A stretch of DNA of 64,000 nt from Gallionella sp. GTDB taxonomy: Bacteria > Pseudomonadota > Gammaproteobacteria > Burkholderiales > Gallionellaceae. The stretch covers positions 124,001-188,000 of the forward strand of contig JAQTTY010000003.1 of NCBI GenBank assembly GCA_028710525.1, in the 5' to 3' direction. Each line of letters starts with the position of its first letter. Position 1 is the stretch's first letter. Of this stretch, positions 10,107 to 19,715 are shown piece by piece. Below the pieces are notes generated by a model. It saw only the letters and a list, made by a program, of their open reading frames with translations. It did no database searches and was not told the origin of the DNA. Made by a program: the position numbers and the translations under genes.

Positions 10107-12991
10107 GCATGCTCCCCGCACAACAGTGCTTGAAATTGTTTGAGGGGCACTGGTTTGCTGAACAGATAGCCTTGGAAGGCGTGACAACCGCGCAACTCCA
10201 AAAATTCCTGTTGTTCCTCGGTCTCCACCCCTTCCGCAATGACGTTCAAACCCATCGCCTCGGTCATCGCGATGATGGTCTGTACGATGGCCGCATCGTT
10301 GGGATCGGTGGTGATGTCACGCACAAAGGTCTGGTCTATCTTGATCTGGTCCAGAGGCAGACGCTTCAGATAAGACAAAGAGGAATAGCCAGTACCGAAG
10401 TCATCCATAGAGAAACTGATACCTAACAATCTCAACTCGCGCATCTTGGCGATGGTGTCTTCCACATTCTCCAGCACCGTGCTCTCGGTCAATTCAAGTT
10501 TCAAGTGCGAAGGCTTGGCACCCGTTTCCATCAGCACCTGACGGACCTGCTCAACGAAATCGGTTTTGCGGAACTGCTTGGCACTCACGTTGACCGCGAG
10601 TGACAGGTCGGCCGTAAGGCTGTCTTTTTGCCAGACTTTAAGTTGTTTGCAAGCGGTGCGCAGTGCCCATATACCCATGGGAATGATGAGACCAGTCTCT
10701 TCCGCCAGCGGGATGAACTGCGCAGGCGAGACCAAGCCACGCTTGGGACTTTCCCAACGCATCAAGACCTCGGCTCCCAGCGCACGCCTGCGTGAATCAA
10801 CTTGAATTTGGTAATACAAATGCAACTCGTCACGCTGTAGAGCGAGTTCCAATTCGGCCTCCAGTTCGATGCGCATATCGATAGCAGCCTGCATCTCTGG
10901 ATCGTAGAAACGTATTGCGTTACGCCCCGCCTGCTTGGCCTGATACATGGAGATATCGGCATACTTGAAAAGCACATCGATGTTCTCCTGATGACCTCGG
11001 AACATCACCACCCCTATGCTAGGTGTGCTTTGATGGCGGGTCACACCCAACAAATAAGGCGCACTCAAGGCTGTGCGTATCTTCTCGGCGACCATTTCAG
11101 TATGTTTTGCAGCTTCTTCTTGGCAGGTGCTCAAGCCTTCCAGAATCAACACAAATTCGTCACCACCCAAACGCGCCACCGTGTCACCTTCACGTACCAC
11201 CGTCTGCAAGCGTGCCGCTACTTCTTGCAACAACAAGTCGCCGACATCATGCCCTTTGGTGTCATTGAGTTTCTTAAAGTTATCTAAATCAAGGAGGATG
11301 ATTGCTCCATACCGTCCATTGCGTGCACTGATGGACAGCGCCTGTTGCGCGCGCTCCATCAGCAAACGACGGTTAGCGAGCGCGGTCAATGGATCATAGA
11401 AAGCCAACTGATGGATGTGCGCCTCATTCACTTTGCGCAGCGAGATATCGAGGAAGGTCGCTACCGCACCTATCACCACACCATCTTTTTCTATGGGCTG
11501 TGACCAATATTCCACCGGGACGGCAACACCGTCTTTACGCCAATAGACTTCTTGATCCGAGTGCACCGACTGATTGATGCGGAACGCCTGATACATGATG
11601 CAGTCTTTAGCAGGATAGGGTTTCCCATCAGAATGCGAATGATGGATCAAGCTATGCATATGCTTGCCCATGACCTCGTTCTCATCCTCATACCCCAATA
11701 TATTGAGTAAGGCTTTATTGACGAAGGTACAGTTGCCCTGCAAATCGACGCCGTACATGCCCTCGGAGATGGCATCCATCATCCGTTTCAAATCTTGCCT
11801 AGACTCTTGAACGGCACGCTGTGCTGCTTTGCGTTCACTCATATCACGACAAGAACCGTAGATACGTCCGTTAGGTAGCAATACCGCGTTCAACTCCATA
11901 GGCAGGCTTGTGCCCCGCTTAGTCACTAGACGTATCTCATGAACATGTCGTTCATGATTCGACAAGATGGGCGAAAAATATTGTCGGTAAGTGCGGCGCC
12001 AATCCTTGGGAACCAGATCGAACACAGTCATCTGGCACAACTCAGTACGTTCGAAACCCAGCAGGTCCACCACTACATCGTTAACATAGACGATGTCACC
12101 GTCTGCCTCCACGATGAAGACCGCATCTGGCGCGTTCTGTAAAGTCATACGCCATTTCTCTTCGCTGTCGCGCAACGCAGCAATCATTTCCTGAGATTTC
12201 GCTTCACTACTCTGTAGCAAAGCCTGATGTTCCAGCTTCAGGAACTCCAGTGCATCTGCATTCTTGCGCGCCATCCTTTGGTCGAAGAGATTAGCCAACA
12301 GCCCGCCACCGAACCAAACAAAGGCTGTCCCTGCTAGCATCTGCGCAAGCAAGCTTGGTTCTATGCGTAAGGCGTCAGTTGTGCAGAGCGCATCTGCTGG
12401 CACCGTCATGCCCAGCATGGCGGTGTAATGCATGGCGGAAATTGCCAAGCCCATAATCAGCGAACCCAGCAGCAACCTCGGGGTTTCGGTCCAAGCCACC
12501 CAGTCTTGCCGGTACATGATGAACAGGGCCCCCCATGAGGCGACGATGGCGATGATCACAGACAGGAAAAATACAGCAGAGTGAAACTCGATGGTAGGCG
12601 ACATCTTGAGCGCTGCCATACCGGTGTAATGCATGAAGCTGATACCCACGCCCATAAAAATTCCGCTGATTAGGATGCGACGTTTACTGATGACACGATC
12701 GCGCAACACACGGAATCCCAACAAGGCTGCCAGCACCGCAGGAATCAAGGAAAGCACTGTGAGTAATGGGTCATAACCTAAGGGTATGGGTAAATGAAAG
12801 GCCAACATGCCAATGAAGTGCATACTCCAGATCGCCACACCCAGGGTGCCTCCGCCGGCCAGCATCCAGATGGTCGCAGTACGCCCGCCGCTCTCGCGCA
12901 TACGCTGCGCATGAGTGAGCGCGGTGTACGAACCGATGATAGCGACCAATACTGAGAGCAGTACGAGCGATGGATTCCAAGTGATAGGCAC
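10103..12991 (-). CDS. MHYT-PAS-PAS-GGDEF-EAL c-di-GMP enzyme
   Basis: 962 residues, starting with GTG at 12991 behind a good AGAAGGG ribosome site. The membrane part (~1-235) has three repeats with MHFIGM (57), MHYTGM (120) and MHYTAM (187). This is the MHYT sensor, proposed to bind copper and sense oxygen, CO or NO. Two PAS domains (~280-390 and ~402-515) precede GGDEF (609-613, RxxD REGD at 600-603) and an EVL-type EAL domain (EVLMRW at 741-746, ELTES, DDFGTGYSS, AEGVET). It is the first gene of a coupled four-gene string. The 260-base gap upstream, shared with divergent acnA, should hold its promoter, and a 9-codon open frame with a strong ribosome site lies just before it. Confidence 0.95.
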   Translation of the reverse strand: MPITWNPSLVLLSVLVAIIGSYTALTHAQRMRESGGRTATIWMLAGGGTLGVAIWSMHFIGMLAFHLPIPLGYDPLLTVLSLIPAVLAALLGFRVLRDRVISKRRILISGIFMGVGISFMHYTGMAALKMSPTIEFHSAVFFLSVIIAIVASWGALFIMYRQDWVAWTETPRLLLGSLIMGLAISAMHYTAMLGMTVPADALCTTDALRIEPSLLAQMLAGTAFVWFGGGLLANLFDQRMARKNADALEFLKLEHQALLQSSEAKSQEMIAALRDSEEKWRMTLQNAPDAVFIVEADGDIVYVNDVVVDLLGFERTELCQMTVFDLVPKDWRRTYRQYFSPILSNHERHVHEIRLVTKRGTSLPMELNAVLLPNGRIYGSCRDMSERKAAQRAVQESRQDLKRMMDAISEGMYGVDLQGNCTFVNKALLNILGYEDENEVMGKHMHSLIHHSHSDGKPYPAKDCIMYQAFRINQSVHSDQEVYWRKDGVAVPVEYWSQPIEKDGVVIGAVATFLDISLRKVNEAHIHQLAFYDPLTALANRRLLMERAQQALSISARNGRYGAIILLDLDNFKKLNDTKGHDVGDLLLQEVAARLQTVVREGDTVARLGGDEFVLILEGLSTCQEEAAKHTEMVAEKIRTALSAPYLLGVTRHQSTPSIGVVMFRGHQENIDVLFKYADISMYQAKQAGRNAIRFYDPEMQAAIDMRIELEAELELALQRDELHLYYQIQVDSRRRALGAEVLMRWESPKRGLVSPAQFIPLAEETGLIIPMGIWALRTACKQLKVWQKDSLTADLSLAVNVSAKQFRKTDFVEQVRQVLMETGAKPSHLKLELTESTVLENVEDTIAKMRELRLLGISFSMDDFGTGYSSLSYLKRLPLDQIKIDQTFVRDITTDPNDAAIVQTIIAMTEAMGLNVIAEGVETEEQQEFLELRGCHAFQGYLFSKPVPLKQFQALLCGEHA

Positions 12992-13001
12992 AATGACCCT
13001 T

Positions 13002-13042
13002 CTAATTGACTGTTCGTGATAATAAAGTCATACCGTTCTCCT
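13002..13042 (-). other. possible leader peptide (9 codons) with strong ribosome site
   Basis: On the minus strand AGGAG (13038-13042) lies six bases before an ATG (13029-13031). That ATG opens nine codons, MTLLSRTVN, ending with TAG at 13002-13004, ten bases before the GTG of the MHYT-GGDEF-EAL gene. The spacing is ideal and the frame ends just before the next ribosome site, as in translated leaders that control access to the following gene. It could equally be chance. Nothing in the peptide (no run of one amino acid) suggests a classical attenuator. Confidence 0.3.
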
Positions 13043-13207
13043 ACTTGACCCGAATAGCTAGCTAAAAACCGCTGTAATCAAAGTCGCAGCGCACGACTCG
13101 ACTCAATCCAAACGGTATATCGGCAGGTCTATGGATTTCTTGAGGAAGTCGCGCAAATGCACTTATACAGTGCGCTGCCGAGCTCCCATACGCTGGCTGC
13201 TTGCGGC

Positions 13208-13213
13208 TATAAT
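13208..13213 (+). promoter_or_regulatory. candidate -10 box of acnA
   Basis: A perfect TATAAT lies 39 bases before the acnA ATG. No good TTGACA-type -35 is found 16-18 bases upstream, so the promoter may depend on an activator or be misassigned. GGAG eight bases before the ATG serves as ribosome site. The rest of the 12992-13251 gap shows no RNA gene or strong hairpin. Confidence 0.35.
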
Positions 13214-13251
13214 CAAGGCTTCGAACCACACGCCTAAACGGAGCCCTAGCC

Positions 13252-15945
13252 ATGTCGCACAACCTGTTCAACACTCGCCAGTCGTTCAACATCTCGAATA
13301 GCAAAGTAGGCACGCTGTATTCCCTGCCCGCGCTGCAAGCCGCCGGTATCGGTAACATCTCACGCCTACCCGTCTCTATCCGTATCGTGCTGGAAGCGGT
13401 GTTGCGTAACTGCGACGGCAAGAAGGTCACCGAGGAACATGTGCGCCAACTGGCAAACTGGAAACCCAATGGCGAGCGCACCGAAGAGATCCCCTTCATC
13501 GTGGCCCGTATCGTGTTGCAAGACTTCACCGGTGTGCCGCTGCTGGCCGACTTGGCCGCGATGCGCGATGCCGCCGCTGCGCAGGGTTGCGACCCCAAAT
13601 TGATCGAGCCATTGGTACCGGTAAATCTGGTGGTAGACCACTCGGTACAGATCGACAGCTACAACAACCCGAACGCACTCAAGATCAATATGGAGCTGGA
13701 GTTCGAACGTAATAACGAGCGCTATCGCTTTATGAAGTGGGGCATGCAGGCCTTTGATACTTTCAAGGTAGTACCTCCAGGCATCGGTATCGTGCATCAG
13801 GTCAATCTGGAATATCTAGCACGCGGCGTACTGCAAAAAGACGGCGTGACTTATCCCGACACACTGGTCGGCACCGACAGCCATACCACTATGATCAACG
13901 GTATAGGCGTAGTCGGCTGGGGCGTGGGCGGTATCGAAGCAGAAGCCGGTATGCTGGGTCAGCCGGTGTACTTCCTGACCCCAGACGTGGTCGGTGTGAA
14001 TCTGAAAGGCAAGCTGCGCGAAGGCGTAACGGCGACCGATTTGGTGCTGACCGTCACTGAACTGATGCGTAAACACAAAGTGGTGGGAAAATTTGTTGAA
14101 TTCTTCGGCGAAGGTACGTCCGCGCTGACCCTGCCAGACCGCGCCACCATCGCCAATATGGCACCCGAATACGGCGCAACCATGGGCTTCTTCCCAGTAG
14201 ATGACGTGACCGTGCAGTTCATGAAGAACACGGGTCGCACAGCGGATGAAGTGGCCGCATTTGAAGCGTACTTCAAGGCACAAGGTCTGTTCGGCATCCC
14301 TCAAGCCGGCAGCATCGATTACAGCAGCGTGGTTGAACTGGATTTGAATAGCATCGTTCCTTCCTTGGCCGGCCCTAAGCGTCCTCAAGACCGCATCGAA
14401 CTGCCTAAGATGAAGGACACCTTCAACTCCTTGTTCAGCAAACCTATCGCGGAGAATGGCTTTAACCAGCCTGCTGACAAATTGAATACCCGTTATGCCA
14501 CCGGCAAAGACGGTTTGGAGATCGGCAACGCAGATGTGCTGATTGCCGCCATCACTTCTTGCACCAACACTTCCAACCCTGGCGTATTGCTGGCTGCTGG
14601 CTTGTTGGCGCAAAAGGCAGTCGCCAAAGGCCTGACCGTCGCACCCCACATCAAGACTACCTTGGCTCCTGGCTCACGTGTCGTGACCGAATATCTGACC
14701 AATGCCGGTCTGTTGGAACCGCTGACCAAGCTGGGTTTCGGTCTGGCCGCCTACGGTTGCACCACTTGTATTGGTAACGCCGGTCCGTTGCGTGAAGATA
14801 TAGACAAGACCATCACCGACAACAATTTGATCTGTGCCGCGGTATTGTCTGGCAACCGTAACTTCGAAGCGCGTATCCACCCTAACCTCAAGGCCAACTT
14901 CTTGGCTTCGCCACCGCTGGTTGTGGCTTATGCCATCGCCGGCAAGATGAACATCGATCTGGACACTGAGCCGCTGGGCAATGGCAAGGATGGCAAGCCT
15001 GTCTACCTGCGTGATATCTGGCCGAACAGCGCCGAGATCCAGACCGTGATGAAGTTCGCTTCTGACCCTGCCGTGTACCAGAAGCTATACAGCGACCTGA
15101 CCAAGGACCTGCCGCTGTGGAACGCCATCCAAGCGCCTACTGGCAATCTTTACCAGTGGGACGACTCCACCTATATCGCACGTCCTCCTTTCTTTGATGC
15201 TGCCGTACCCGAAATCGGCGACATCAAAGGTGCCAAGGCGCTAGCGGTGATGGGTGACTCGGTCACGACCGACCATATCAGCCCAGCGGGTAGCTTCAAG
15301 CCAACCACCCCCGCAGGTAAATACCTGCAAGATCACAAAGTGGCGGTGAAGGACTTCAACAGCTACGGCTCACGTCGCGGTAACCACGAGGTCATGATGC
15401 GCGGCACTTTCGCCAACGTACGCGTAAAGAACCTGATGCTGCCGCCGAATGCGGATGGCTCACGCGTAGAAGGTGGTTACACCTTGTATAAGGGCGAACA
15501 AGTGGCGATCTACGATGCCGCGATGAAACATATTGCCGATGGCACACCAACCGTGATCTTCGCAGGTGAAGAATACGGCACTGGCTCCTCACGCGACTGG
15601 GCAGCCAAGGGTACGCAGTTGCTAGGCGTAAAGGCAGTCATCGCCAAGAGCTACGAACGTATCCACCGCAGCAATCTGGTGGGCATGGGCGTATTGCCTC
15701 TGCAGTTCAAGGGTAACGATAGCGTGGCGAGTTTGAGCCTGACAGGCGAAGAAAGCTTCGATCTGATCGGCATCAGCAATAAGCTGAAACCGCAACAGGA
15801 TGTGACACTGACTATCACCCGTAAAGATGGCAGCAAGCAAAACGTCAGCGTGTTGTTGCGCATCGACACGCCTATCGAAGTCGACTACTACAACAACGGC
15901 GGCATCCTGCCTTTCGTATTGAAAGAGCTCGTCTCCAAGGCCTAA
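13252..15945 (+). CDS. acnA: aconitate hydratase A
   Basis: 897 residues, full length for the AcnA/IRP1 type. It interconverts citrate and isocitrate in the cytoplasm (TCA and glyoxylate cycles) using a [4Fe-4S] cluster. The three cluster ligands are visible: Cys437 in [10 protein letters not shown], and Cys503 and Cys506 in [11 protein letters not shown]. These sit two residues after the E. coli AcnA positions (435, 501, 504). The substrate-binding stretches [18 protein letters not shown] and [14 protein letters not shown] are present, the last in the C-terminal swivel domain. It stands alone on the plus strand, divergent from the c-di-GMP operon, and is followed by a clear terminator, so it is probably monocistronic. 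Confidence 0.98.
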   Translation: MSHNLFNTRQSFNISNSKVGTLYSLPALQAAGIGNISRLPVSIRIVLEAVLRNCDGKKVTEEHVRQLANWKPNGERTEEIPFIVARIVLQDFTGVPLLADLAAMRDAAAAQGCDPKLIEPLVPVNLVVDHSVQIDSYNNPNALKINMELEFERNNERYRFMKWGMQAFDTFKVVPPGIGIVHQVNLEYLARGVLQKDGVTYPDTLVGTDSHTTMINGIGVVGWGVGGIEAEAGMLGQPVYFLTPDVVGVNLKGKLREGVTATDLVLTVTELMRKHKVVGKFVEFFGEGTSALTLPDRATIANMAPEYGATMGFFPVDDVTVQFMKNTGRTADEVAAFEAYFKAQGLFGIPQAGSIDYSSVVELDLNSIVPSLAGPKRPQDRIELPKMKDTFNSLFSKPIAENGFNQPADKLNTRYATGKDGLEIGNADVLIAAITSCTNTSNPGVLLAAGLLAQKAVAKGLTVAPHIKTTLAPGSRVVTEYLTNAGLLEPLTKLGFGLAAYGCTTCIGNAGPLREDIDKTITDNNLICAAVLSGNRNFEARIHPNLKANFLASPPLVVAYAIAGKMNIDLDTEPLGNGKDGKPVYLRDIWPNSAEIQTVMKFASDPAVYQKLYSDLTKDLPLWNAIQAPTGNLYQWDDSTYIARPPFFDAAVPEIGDIKGAKALAVMGDSVTTDHISPAGSFKPTTPAGKYLQDHKVAVKDFNSYGSRRGNHEVMMRGTFANVRVKNLMLPPNADGSRVEGGYTLYKGEQVAIYDAAMKHIADGTPTVIFAGEEYGTGSSRDWAAKGTQLLGVKAVIAKSYERIHRSNLVGMGVLPLQFKGNDSVASLSLTGEESFDLIGISNKLKPQQDVTLTITRKDGSKQNVSVLLRIDTPIEVDYYNNGGILPFVLKELVSKA

Positions 15946-15990
15946 ACCTCCTAGTCAGCGGGTGTAACCATCCGCTGTAACGAACCATCT

Positions 15991-16024
15991 TCCGGCTACT
16001 TGCCACAAGTCGCCGGATTTTTTT
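15991..16024 (+). terminator. rho-independent terminator after acnA
   Basis: TCCGGC and ACTT pair with AAGT and GCCGGA around a five-base loop GCCAC, with one internal mismatch. The hairpin (15991-16017) is followed directly by seven T. It lies 46 bases after the acnA stop and just before the porin gene, so the porin would need its own promoter or read-through. Confidence 0.85.
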
Positions 16025-16037
16025 GAGTCCCAAGATT

Positions 16038-16844
16038 ATGAAACTGAACAAGACCACACTGACCACTCTACTCCCGTGCTTACTAGCTGGTGCTGCCTAC
16101 GCAGATACTAACGAAACCGCAATGCCCACGCCCAAAGCTAGAGGTAACGTCAATGAAGATGTGCGTATCACGATGGGGATAGGTTTGCTCAACACTGCCC
16201 GCTATATAGGTTCGAACGAACGCCGCTACCGCGTCCTGCCCGGTTTGAACGCGGTGTGGAAGAACGGTTGGTTCGCAGGCTTCCCGCGCGGCGTAGGTTA
16301 TAACTTCTCAGATCGTCCTTATATGGAATACGGCGTACGTATGACTGCGGATATGGGACGCAAACAAAATGCTTCCATGGCCTTGAACGGTCTGGGTGAT
16401 ATATCGCCACGAGCAGAACTGGGTGTGTTTTACAACTTCCCCTTGATCAAACAAGTGAAGGTAGATACCGCCTTACGCTATGGCTCGGGGCAAGATCGCA
16501 AGGGGATGCTGCTGGATCTGGGTGTGAACTATCGTTTGCCTTACGACGACGCGCAATCTTTTATCTTCGGCGTCAAGACCAGCTATGCCAACCGCAACTA
16601 TATGCAGAGCTACTTCGGCGTAGATGCGACACAAGCTTTGAACAGCGGTTACGCGCAGTACACGCCGGGCGCAGGAATACGTGAAGTAGACCTCACCGTG
16701 AGTCATATGTACAAACTAGATAAGCAGTGGATGGTGATGACGGGACTGAATTATGGTCGATTGGGTAGTGTGGCCAAGGCCGCTCCTATGAGCCGTAGTA
16801 CAACTCACAACACCCTGTTCATGCAGGCGCTCTTCACCTACTGA
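16038..16844 (+). CDS. MipA/OmpV family outer-membrane protein
   Basis: 268 residues from the ATG at 16038; a TTG at 16023 in the same frame would fall at the terminator T-tract and is unlikely. A signal peptide MKLNKTTLTTLLPCLLAGAAYA is cleaved before DTNE (~22). The mature part has alternating beta-strand patterns and family-like features (ARYIGSNERRYRVLPGL near the start, SYFGVDATQAL, C-terminal aromatic FTY), fitting a 10-12-strand barrel. MipA/OmpV proteins are outer-membrane proteins linked to murein-enzyme scaffolding or small-molecule uptake; which applies here cannot be told. The stop is one base from the stop of the convergent K+ channel gene. Confidence 0.82.
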   Translation: MKLNKTTLTTLLPCLLAGAAYADTNETAMPTPKARGNVNEDVRITMGIGLLNTARYIGSNERRYRVLPGLNAVWKNGWFAGFPRGVGYNFSDRPYMEYGVRMTADMGRKQNASMALNGLGDISPRAELGVFYNFPLIKQVKVDTALRYGSGQDRKGMLLDLGVNYRLPYDDAQSFIFGVKTSYANRNYMQSYFGVDATQALNSGYAQYTPGAGIREVDLTVSHMYKLDKQWMVMTGLNYGRLGSVAKAAPMSRSTTHNTLFMQALFTY

Positions 16845-16845
16845 G

Positions 16846-17880
16846 TTACACCCCGCCCTGTAGTAGTCGCACCAAAGCGGTACGGCCCTGCGGAGTGGCC
16901 ATCACCATCAATACATCACCGTCCTCGACCTGGTGGTCGCTGCGCGGATTGAACAGCCACTTACCCAGCGGTTTGCGTGTCGCCAGCAACATATAGTCTC
17001 GGCTATACGTGGACAGAGCTTGCAAGTTTTTGCCCGAGAAGCTGACGGGCACGATGACTTCTTCCATACGTAGGTTCTCATCCGATTTGAGCATCTCGTC
17101 GAGAAAGGATACGACCTGCGGCCTCACCATGGCTGAGACCAAACGCAGGCCACCGGTGAAATCAGGCGAGACGATTTCATCGGCACCCGCACGGCGAGTC
17201 TTTTCCTCGTTCTTCATATCGTGACAACGCGCCACGATACGTATCTTGGCATTGAGTTGCCGTGCACTCAGGCAGATCACTAGATTCAGCGTGTCATCAT
17301 GTGCCACCGCGAAGATGCCTCTCGCTTGCCCCAGTCCCGCTGCCATGAGCACATCGTTATCGGTGGCATCGCCATGCAGATAGAGTTGTTCAGGATGTTT
17401 GGCCAGATAGCTCCCGATATTCTCTAGACTGGCGTCGATCAACACGAAGGGGCGGCCTGTCATGGCAAGTTCATGCGCGATATTGCTGCCTATCCTACCC
17501 GCCCCGCAGACGATGTAATGGTCGTGTAACTTATCTATCTTCTTTTGCATCTTCTTTCTCCGCCATGCAACATTAAGGTCGCTTTCCAACATAAAAGCCG
17601 TGAAGGTGGACAACACATAACCCAACACACCGATACCTGAGATGGCAATGAACACAGTAAATAAACGCCCATACTCATAATGGGTCACATCTACCGCTTC
17701 GGTATAGCCTATAGTGGAGATGGTGATGAAGGCCATATAAAAGCAGTCCAACCAAGAATAGGCCGGCCCACCAAGCACGCGGTAACCTACAGTGCCGATG
17801 AGGAGTACCACCCACAGTGCGGCGATTGCGATCAGTAGATTGCGCAGCACATTCGAACGTTGCAACTCCGAGAGTTCCAT
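16846..17880 (-). CDS. two-helix potassium channel with TrkA (RCK) domain
   Basis: 344 residues. Two TM helices (~13-33 and ~70-95) flank a pore loop whose selectivity filter reads TIGYTE, in place of the usual TVGYGD. A cytoplasmic RCK/TrkA-N domain (~105-230) has the nucleotide-binding motif VCGAGRIG, and a TrkA-C domain (~255-344) follows. The protein probably gates K+ flux across the inner membrane in response to a nucleotide or ion. The ATG follows the def TAG with no bases between, so translation is likely coupled to def. The altered filter leaves the ion selectivity open. Confidence 0.9.
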   Translation of the reverse strand: MELSELQRSNVLRNLLIAIAALWVVLLIGTVGYRVLGGPAYSWLDCFYMAFITISTIGYTEAVDVTHYEYGRLFTVFIAISGIGVLGYVLSTFTAFMLESDLNVAWRRKKMQKKIDKLHDHYIVCGAGRIGSNIAHELAMTGRPFVLIDASLENIGSYLAKHPEQLYLHGDATDNDVLMAAGLGQARGIFAVAHDDTLNLVICLSARQLNAKIRIVARCHDMKNEEKTRRAGADEIVSPDFTGGLRLVSAMVRPQVVSFLDEMLKSDENLRMEEVIVPVSFSGKNLQALSTYSRDYMLLATRKPLGKWLFNPRSDHQVEDGDVLMVMATPQGRTALVRLLQGGV

Positions 17881-18414
17881 CTAATCGTCCTGTATGTCTG
17901 CGTCGGGGAACAACTCTCGGGTAAAGCCGAACTGCGTCATATCCTGTATGTGCATGGGATAGAGTATGCCGTCGAGATGATCGCATTCGTGCTGCACCAC
18001 GCGTGCATGGAAACCACTCACAGTGCGGTCTATCAAGGCGCCCTGATCATCAAAACCCTGATAGCGGATTTGACTATAGCGCTCCACTACCCCGCGCATA
18101 CCGGGCACGCTGAGACATCCTTCCCAAGCCATGTCAGTCTCATCGCCTACCGGCGTGATGACTGGGTTAATCAGCACCGTCTCGGGCACACTGTCGGCAT
18201 CGGGATAACGGGAGTTTTGTTGTACGCCGAAGATCACCACTCGCAAGCTCACGCCTATCTGCGGAGCTGCAAGACCCGCGCCGTTCATGGCTTGCATGGT
18301 GTCACGCATATCCTGCAATAAAGCTGCCATCTCAGGCGTAGCGAACTTCACCACCGGCTGCGATACTTCCCACAAACGCGCATCACCCATGCGCAATACG
18401 GTACGGATTGTCAT
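17881..18414 (-). CDS. def: peptide deformylase
   Basis: 177 residues. It removes the formyl group from nascent N-terminal fMet using a metal ion. All three family motifs are seen: GLAAPQIGV (motif 1, near residue 46), EGCLSVPG (motif 2, Cys ligand) and QHECDHLDG (motif 3, two His ligands and catalytic Glu). It starts one base after the upstream phosphorylase stop (TGAGATG). It is not next to fmt here, so this may be a second def copy in the genome; that cannot be checked from the window. Confidence 0.96.
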   Translation of the reverse strand: MTIRTVLRMGDARLWEVSQPVVKFATPEMAALLQDMRDTMQAMNGAGLAAPQIGVSLRVVIFGVQQNSRYPDADSVPETVLINPVITPVGDETDMAWEGCLSVPGMRGVVERYSQIRYQGFDDQGALIDRTVSGFHARVVQHECDHLDGILYPMHIQDMTQFGFTRELFPDADIQDD

Positions 18415-18415
18415 C

Positions 18416-19162
18416 TCAAGTCACGCTACAGTGGACTACACATTCCAACACCTTGCGCACCCGCTCCATCGCTGCTTCGGCCGTGGCATTGACACTTTCC
18501 ATGTTGATGCGATGGGTGTTGTCGCCGCGCCCCGCGGCATGATTGGCCACCACCGCGATGGTGGCGTAATGCAGTTCCAATTCCTTGGCTAAAGCGGTCT
18601 CCGGCATGCCCGTCATACCTACCATGTCGGCACCGTCGCGCTCATAGCGGTTGATCTCGGCGATACTGTCTAGACGTGGGCCTTGGGTGGCGGCATAGAC
18701 GCCACCGTCGACGAACTGCTGGCCTGCGGTCACGGCGCTACTCAAGATGCGCTCACGCAACTCGCTGCTATAAGGCAAGGTGAAGTCGGCATTGCTATAG
18801 GCTTTGTCGCGCACTTCATAAAAAGTCGAGTCGCGTCCGTGTGTGTAATCGATGATCTGGTCCGGCACCACGATCACACCGGGTTTTAGGTCAGCGCGTA
18901 TACCGCCAACCGTCGCTACTGACACGACTTCGGTGACGCCCTGCTCGCGCAAGGCCCACAGGTTGGCGCGATAGTTCACCAGATGCGGCGGTATGGTGTG
19001 GCCGTAGCCATGACGTGCGAGGAATATCACCTCGTGATGGTCTAGGGTGCCGAATAGGAAGGCACCCGATGGTTCGCCGTATGGCGTACGCATCACCTGA
19101 CGGTGTGTGATCTTAAGATTGGCTAATTGCGAGAGTCCTCTCCCGCCTATGATGGCTAACAT
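18416..19162 (-). CDS. S-methyl-5'-thioinosine / methylthioadenosine phosphorylase family
   Basis: 248 residues. MTAP/PNP-type nucleoside phosphorylase with the phosphate-binding start AIIGGRGL, FLARHGYGHTIPPH, the active-site stretch MVGMTGMPETALAKEL and a late NHAAGRGD. Family members split methylthio-adenosine or -inosine with phosphate, releasing adenine or hypoxanthine plus methylthioribose-1-phosphate. The ~245-residue bacterial branch includes the methylthioinosine enzyme of Pseudomonas. The hpt gene ends one base upstream. Hpt would re-use hypoxanthine, which supports the thioinosine reading, but sequence alone does not settle the base specificity. Confidence 0.85.
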   Translation of the reverse strand: MLAIIGGRGLSQLANLKITHRQVMRTPYGEPSGAFLFGTLDHHEVIFLARHGYGHTIPPHLVNYRANLWALREQGVTEVVSVATVGGIRADLKPGVIVVPDQIIDYTHGRDSTFYEVRDKAYSNADFTLPYSSELRERILSSAVTAGQQFVDGGVYAATQGPRLDSIAEINRYERDGADMVGMTGMPETALAKELELHYATIAVVANHAAGRGDNTHRINMESVNATAEAAMERVRKVLECVVHCSVT

Positions 19163-19163
19163 A

Positions 19164-19715
19164 TCATCCTTCCTTTACTGCGTAGATGGCCGGCAGATTA
19201 CGCCAAGCGCCTTGTATATCCATACCGTAACCGAACACGAATCTGTCCGGTATTTGCATACCGACGAAATCCGCATATATCGGCTTGCTCTTACCATGTA
19301 GTTTATCGGCGAACACCGCACTGTAACAACGCTGCGCACCCAAAGCCATGACACGCTCATGCAGTGCATGAAGTGTGTGGCCTTCGTCTAAGATGTCGTC
19401 CACTAACAGCACAACACGGCCGCGCACATGCTCGCCCGGTTCTACCTTCCACTTCATCGCACCACCGTGCCGCGCATCGCCATAGCGCGACACATGGACA
19501 TAATCAAAATCTAGCGGGAAATCTAGCAAGGGCAAGAGCTGGCCGCTGAAAATAACAGCGCCGCCCATCACCGATAATACCAAGGGAAACTGCTCAGACA
19601 ACGCAACATTGATCTGGGCCGCGACGGCATGTAAGGCTGCCTGCACCTGCTGCTCGGTATAGAGCAGATCGGCTTGTTGCAAGATTTCTCGGGCTTGTTG
19701 TGTATTCAATTTCAT
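19164..19715 (-). CDS. hpt: hypoxanthine-guanine phosphoribosyltransferase
   Basis: 183 residues from the ATG at 19715; the frame also opens at a TTG (19751), but the family's usual N-terminus fits MKLNTQQ. The PRPP-binding loop is VVLLVDDILDEGHTL, preceded by the loop VMGGAVIFSG; these are type I phosphoribosyltransferase hallmarks. It converts hypoxanthine or guanine plus PRPP to IMP or GMP. It is first in a tight minus-strand run hpt-phosphorylase-def-K+ channel with gaps of 0-1 base. The first two genes form a natural purine-salvage pair. The promoter should lie in the 186-base gap shared with the divergent AlgI-like gene; I see no convincing boxes there. Confidence 0.92.
   Translation of the reverse strand: MKLNTQQAREILQQADLLYTEQQVQAALHAVAAQINVALSEQFPLVLSVMGGAVIFSGQLLPLLDFPLDFDYVHVSRYGDARHGGAMKWKVEPGEHVRGRVVLLVDDILDEGHTLHALHERVMALGAQRCYSAVFADKLHGKSKPIYADFVGMQIPDRFVFGYGMDIQGAWRNLPAIYAVKEG

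Noticed and set aside
13062-13598. 178-codon minus-strand frame overlapping the acnA start
   Set aside because: Most of it is antisense to acnA; the upstream gap offers no support.
13816-14649. 277-codon open frame antisense to acnA
   Set aside because: Lies fully inside a well-conserved aconitase gene, His/Gln-rich in the way antisense frames of GC-biased codons are; no family resemblance.
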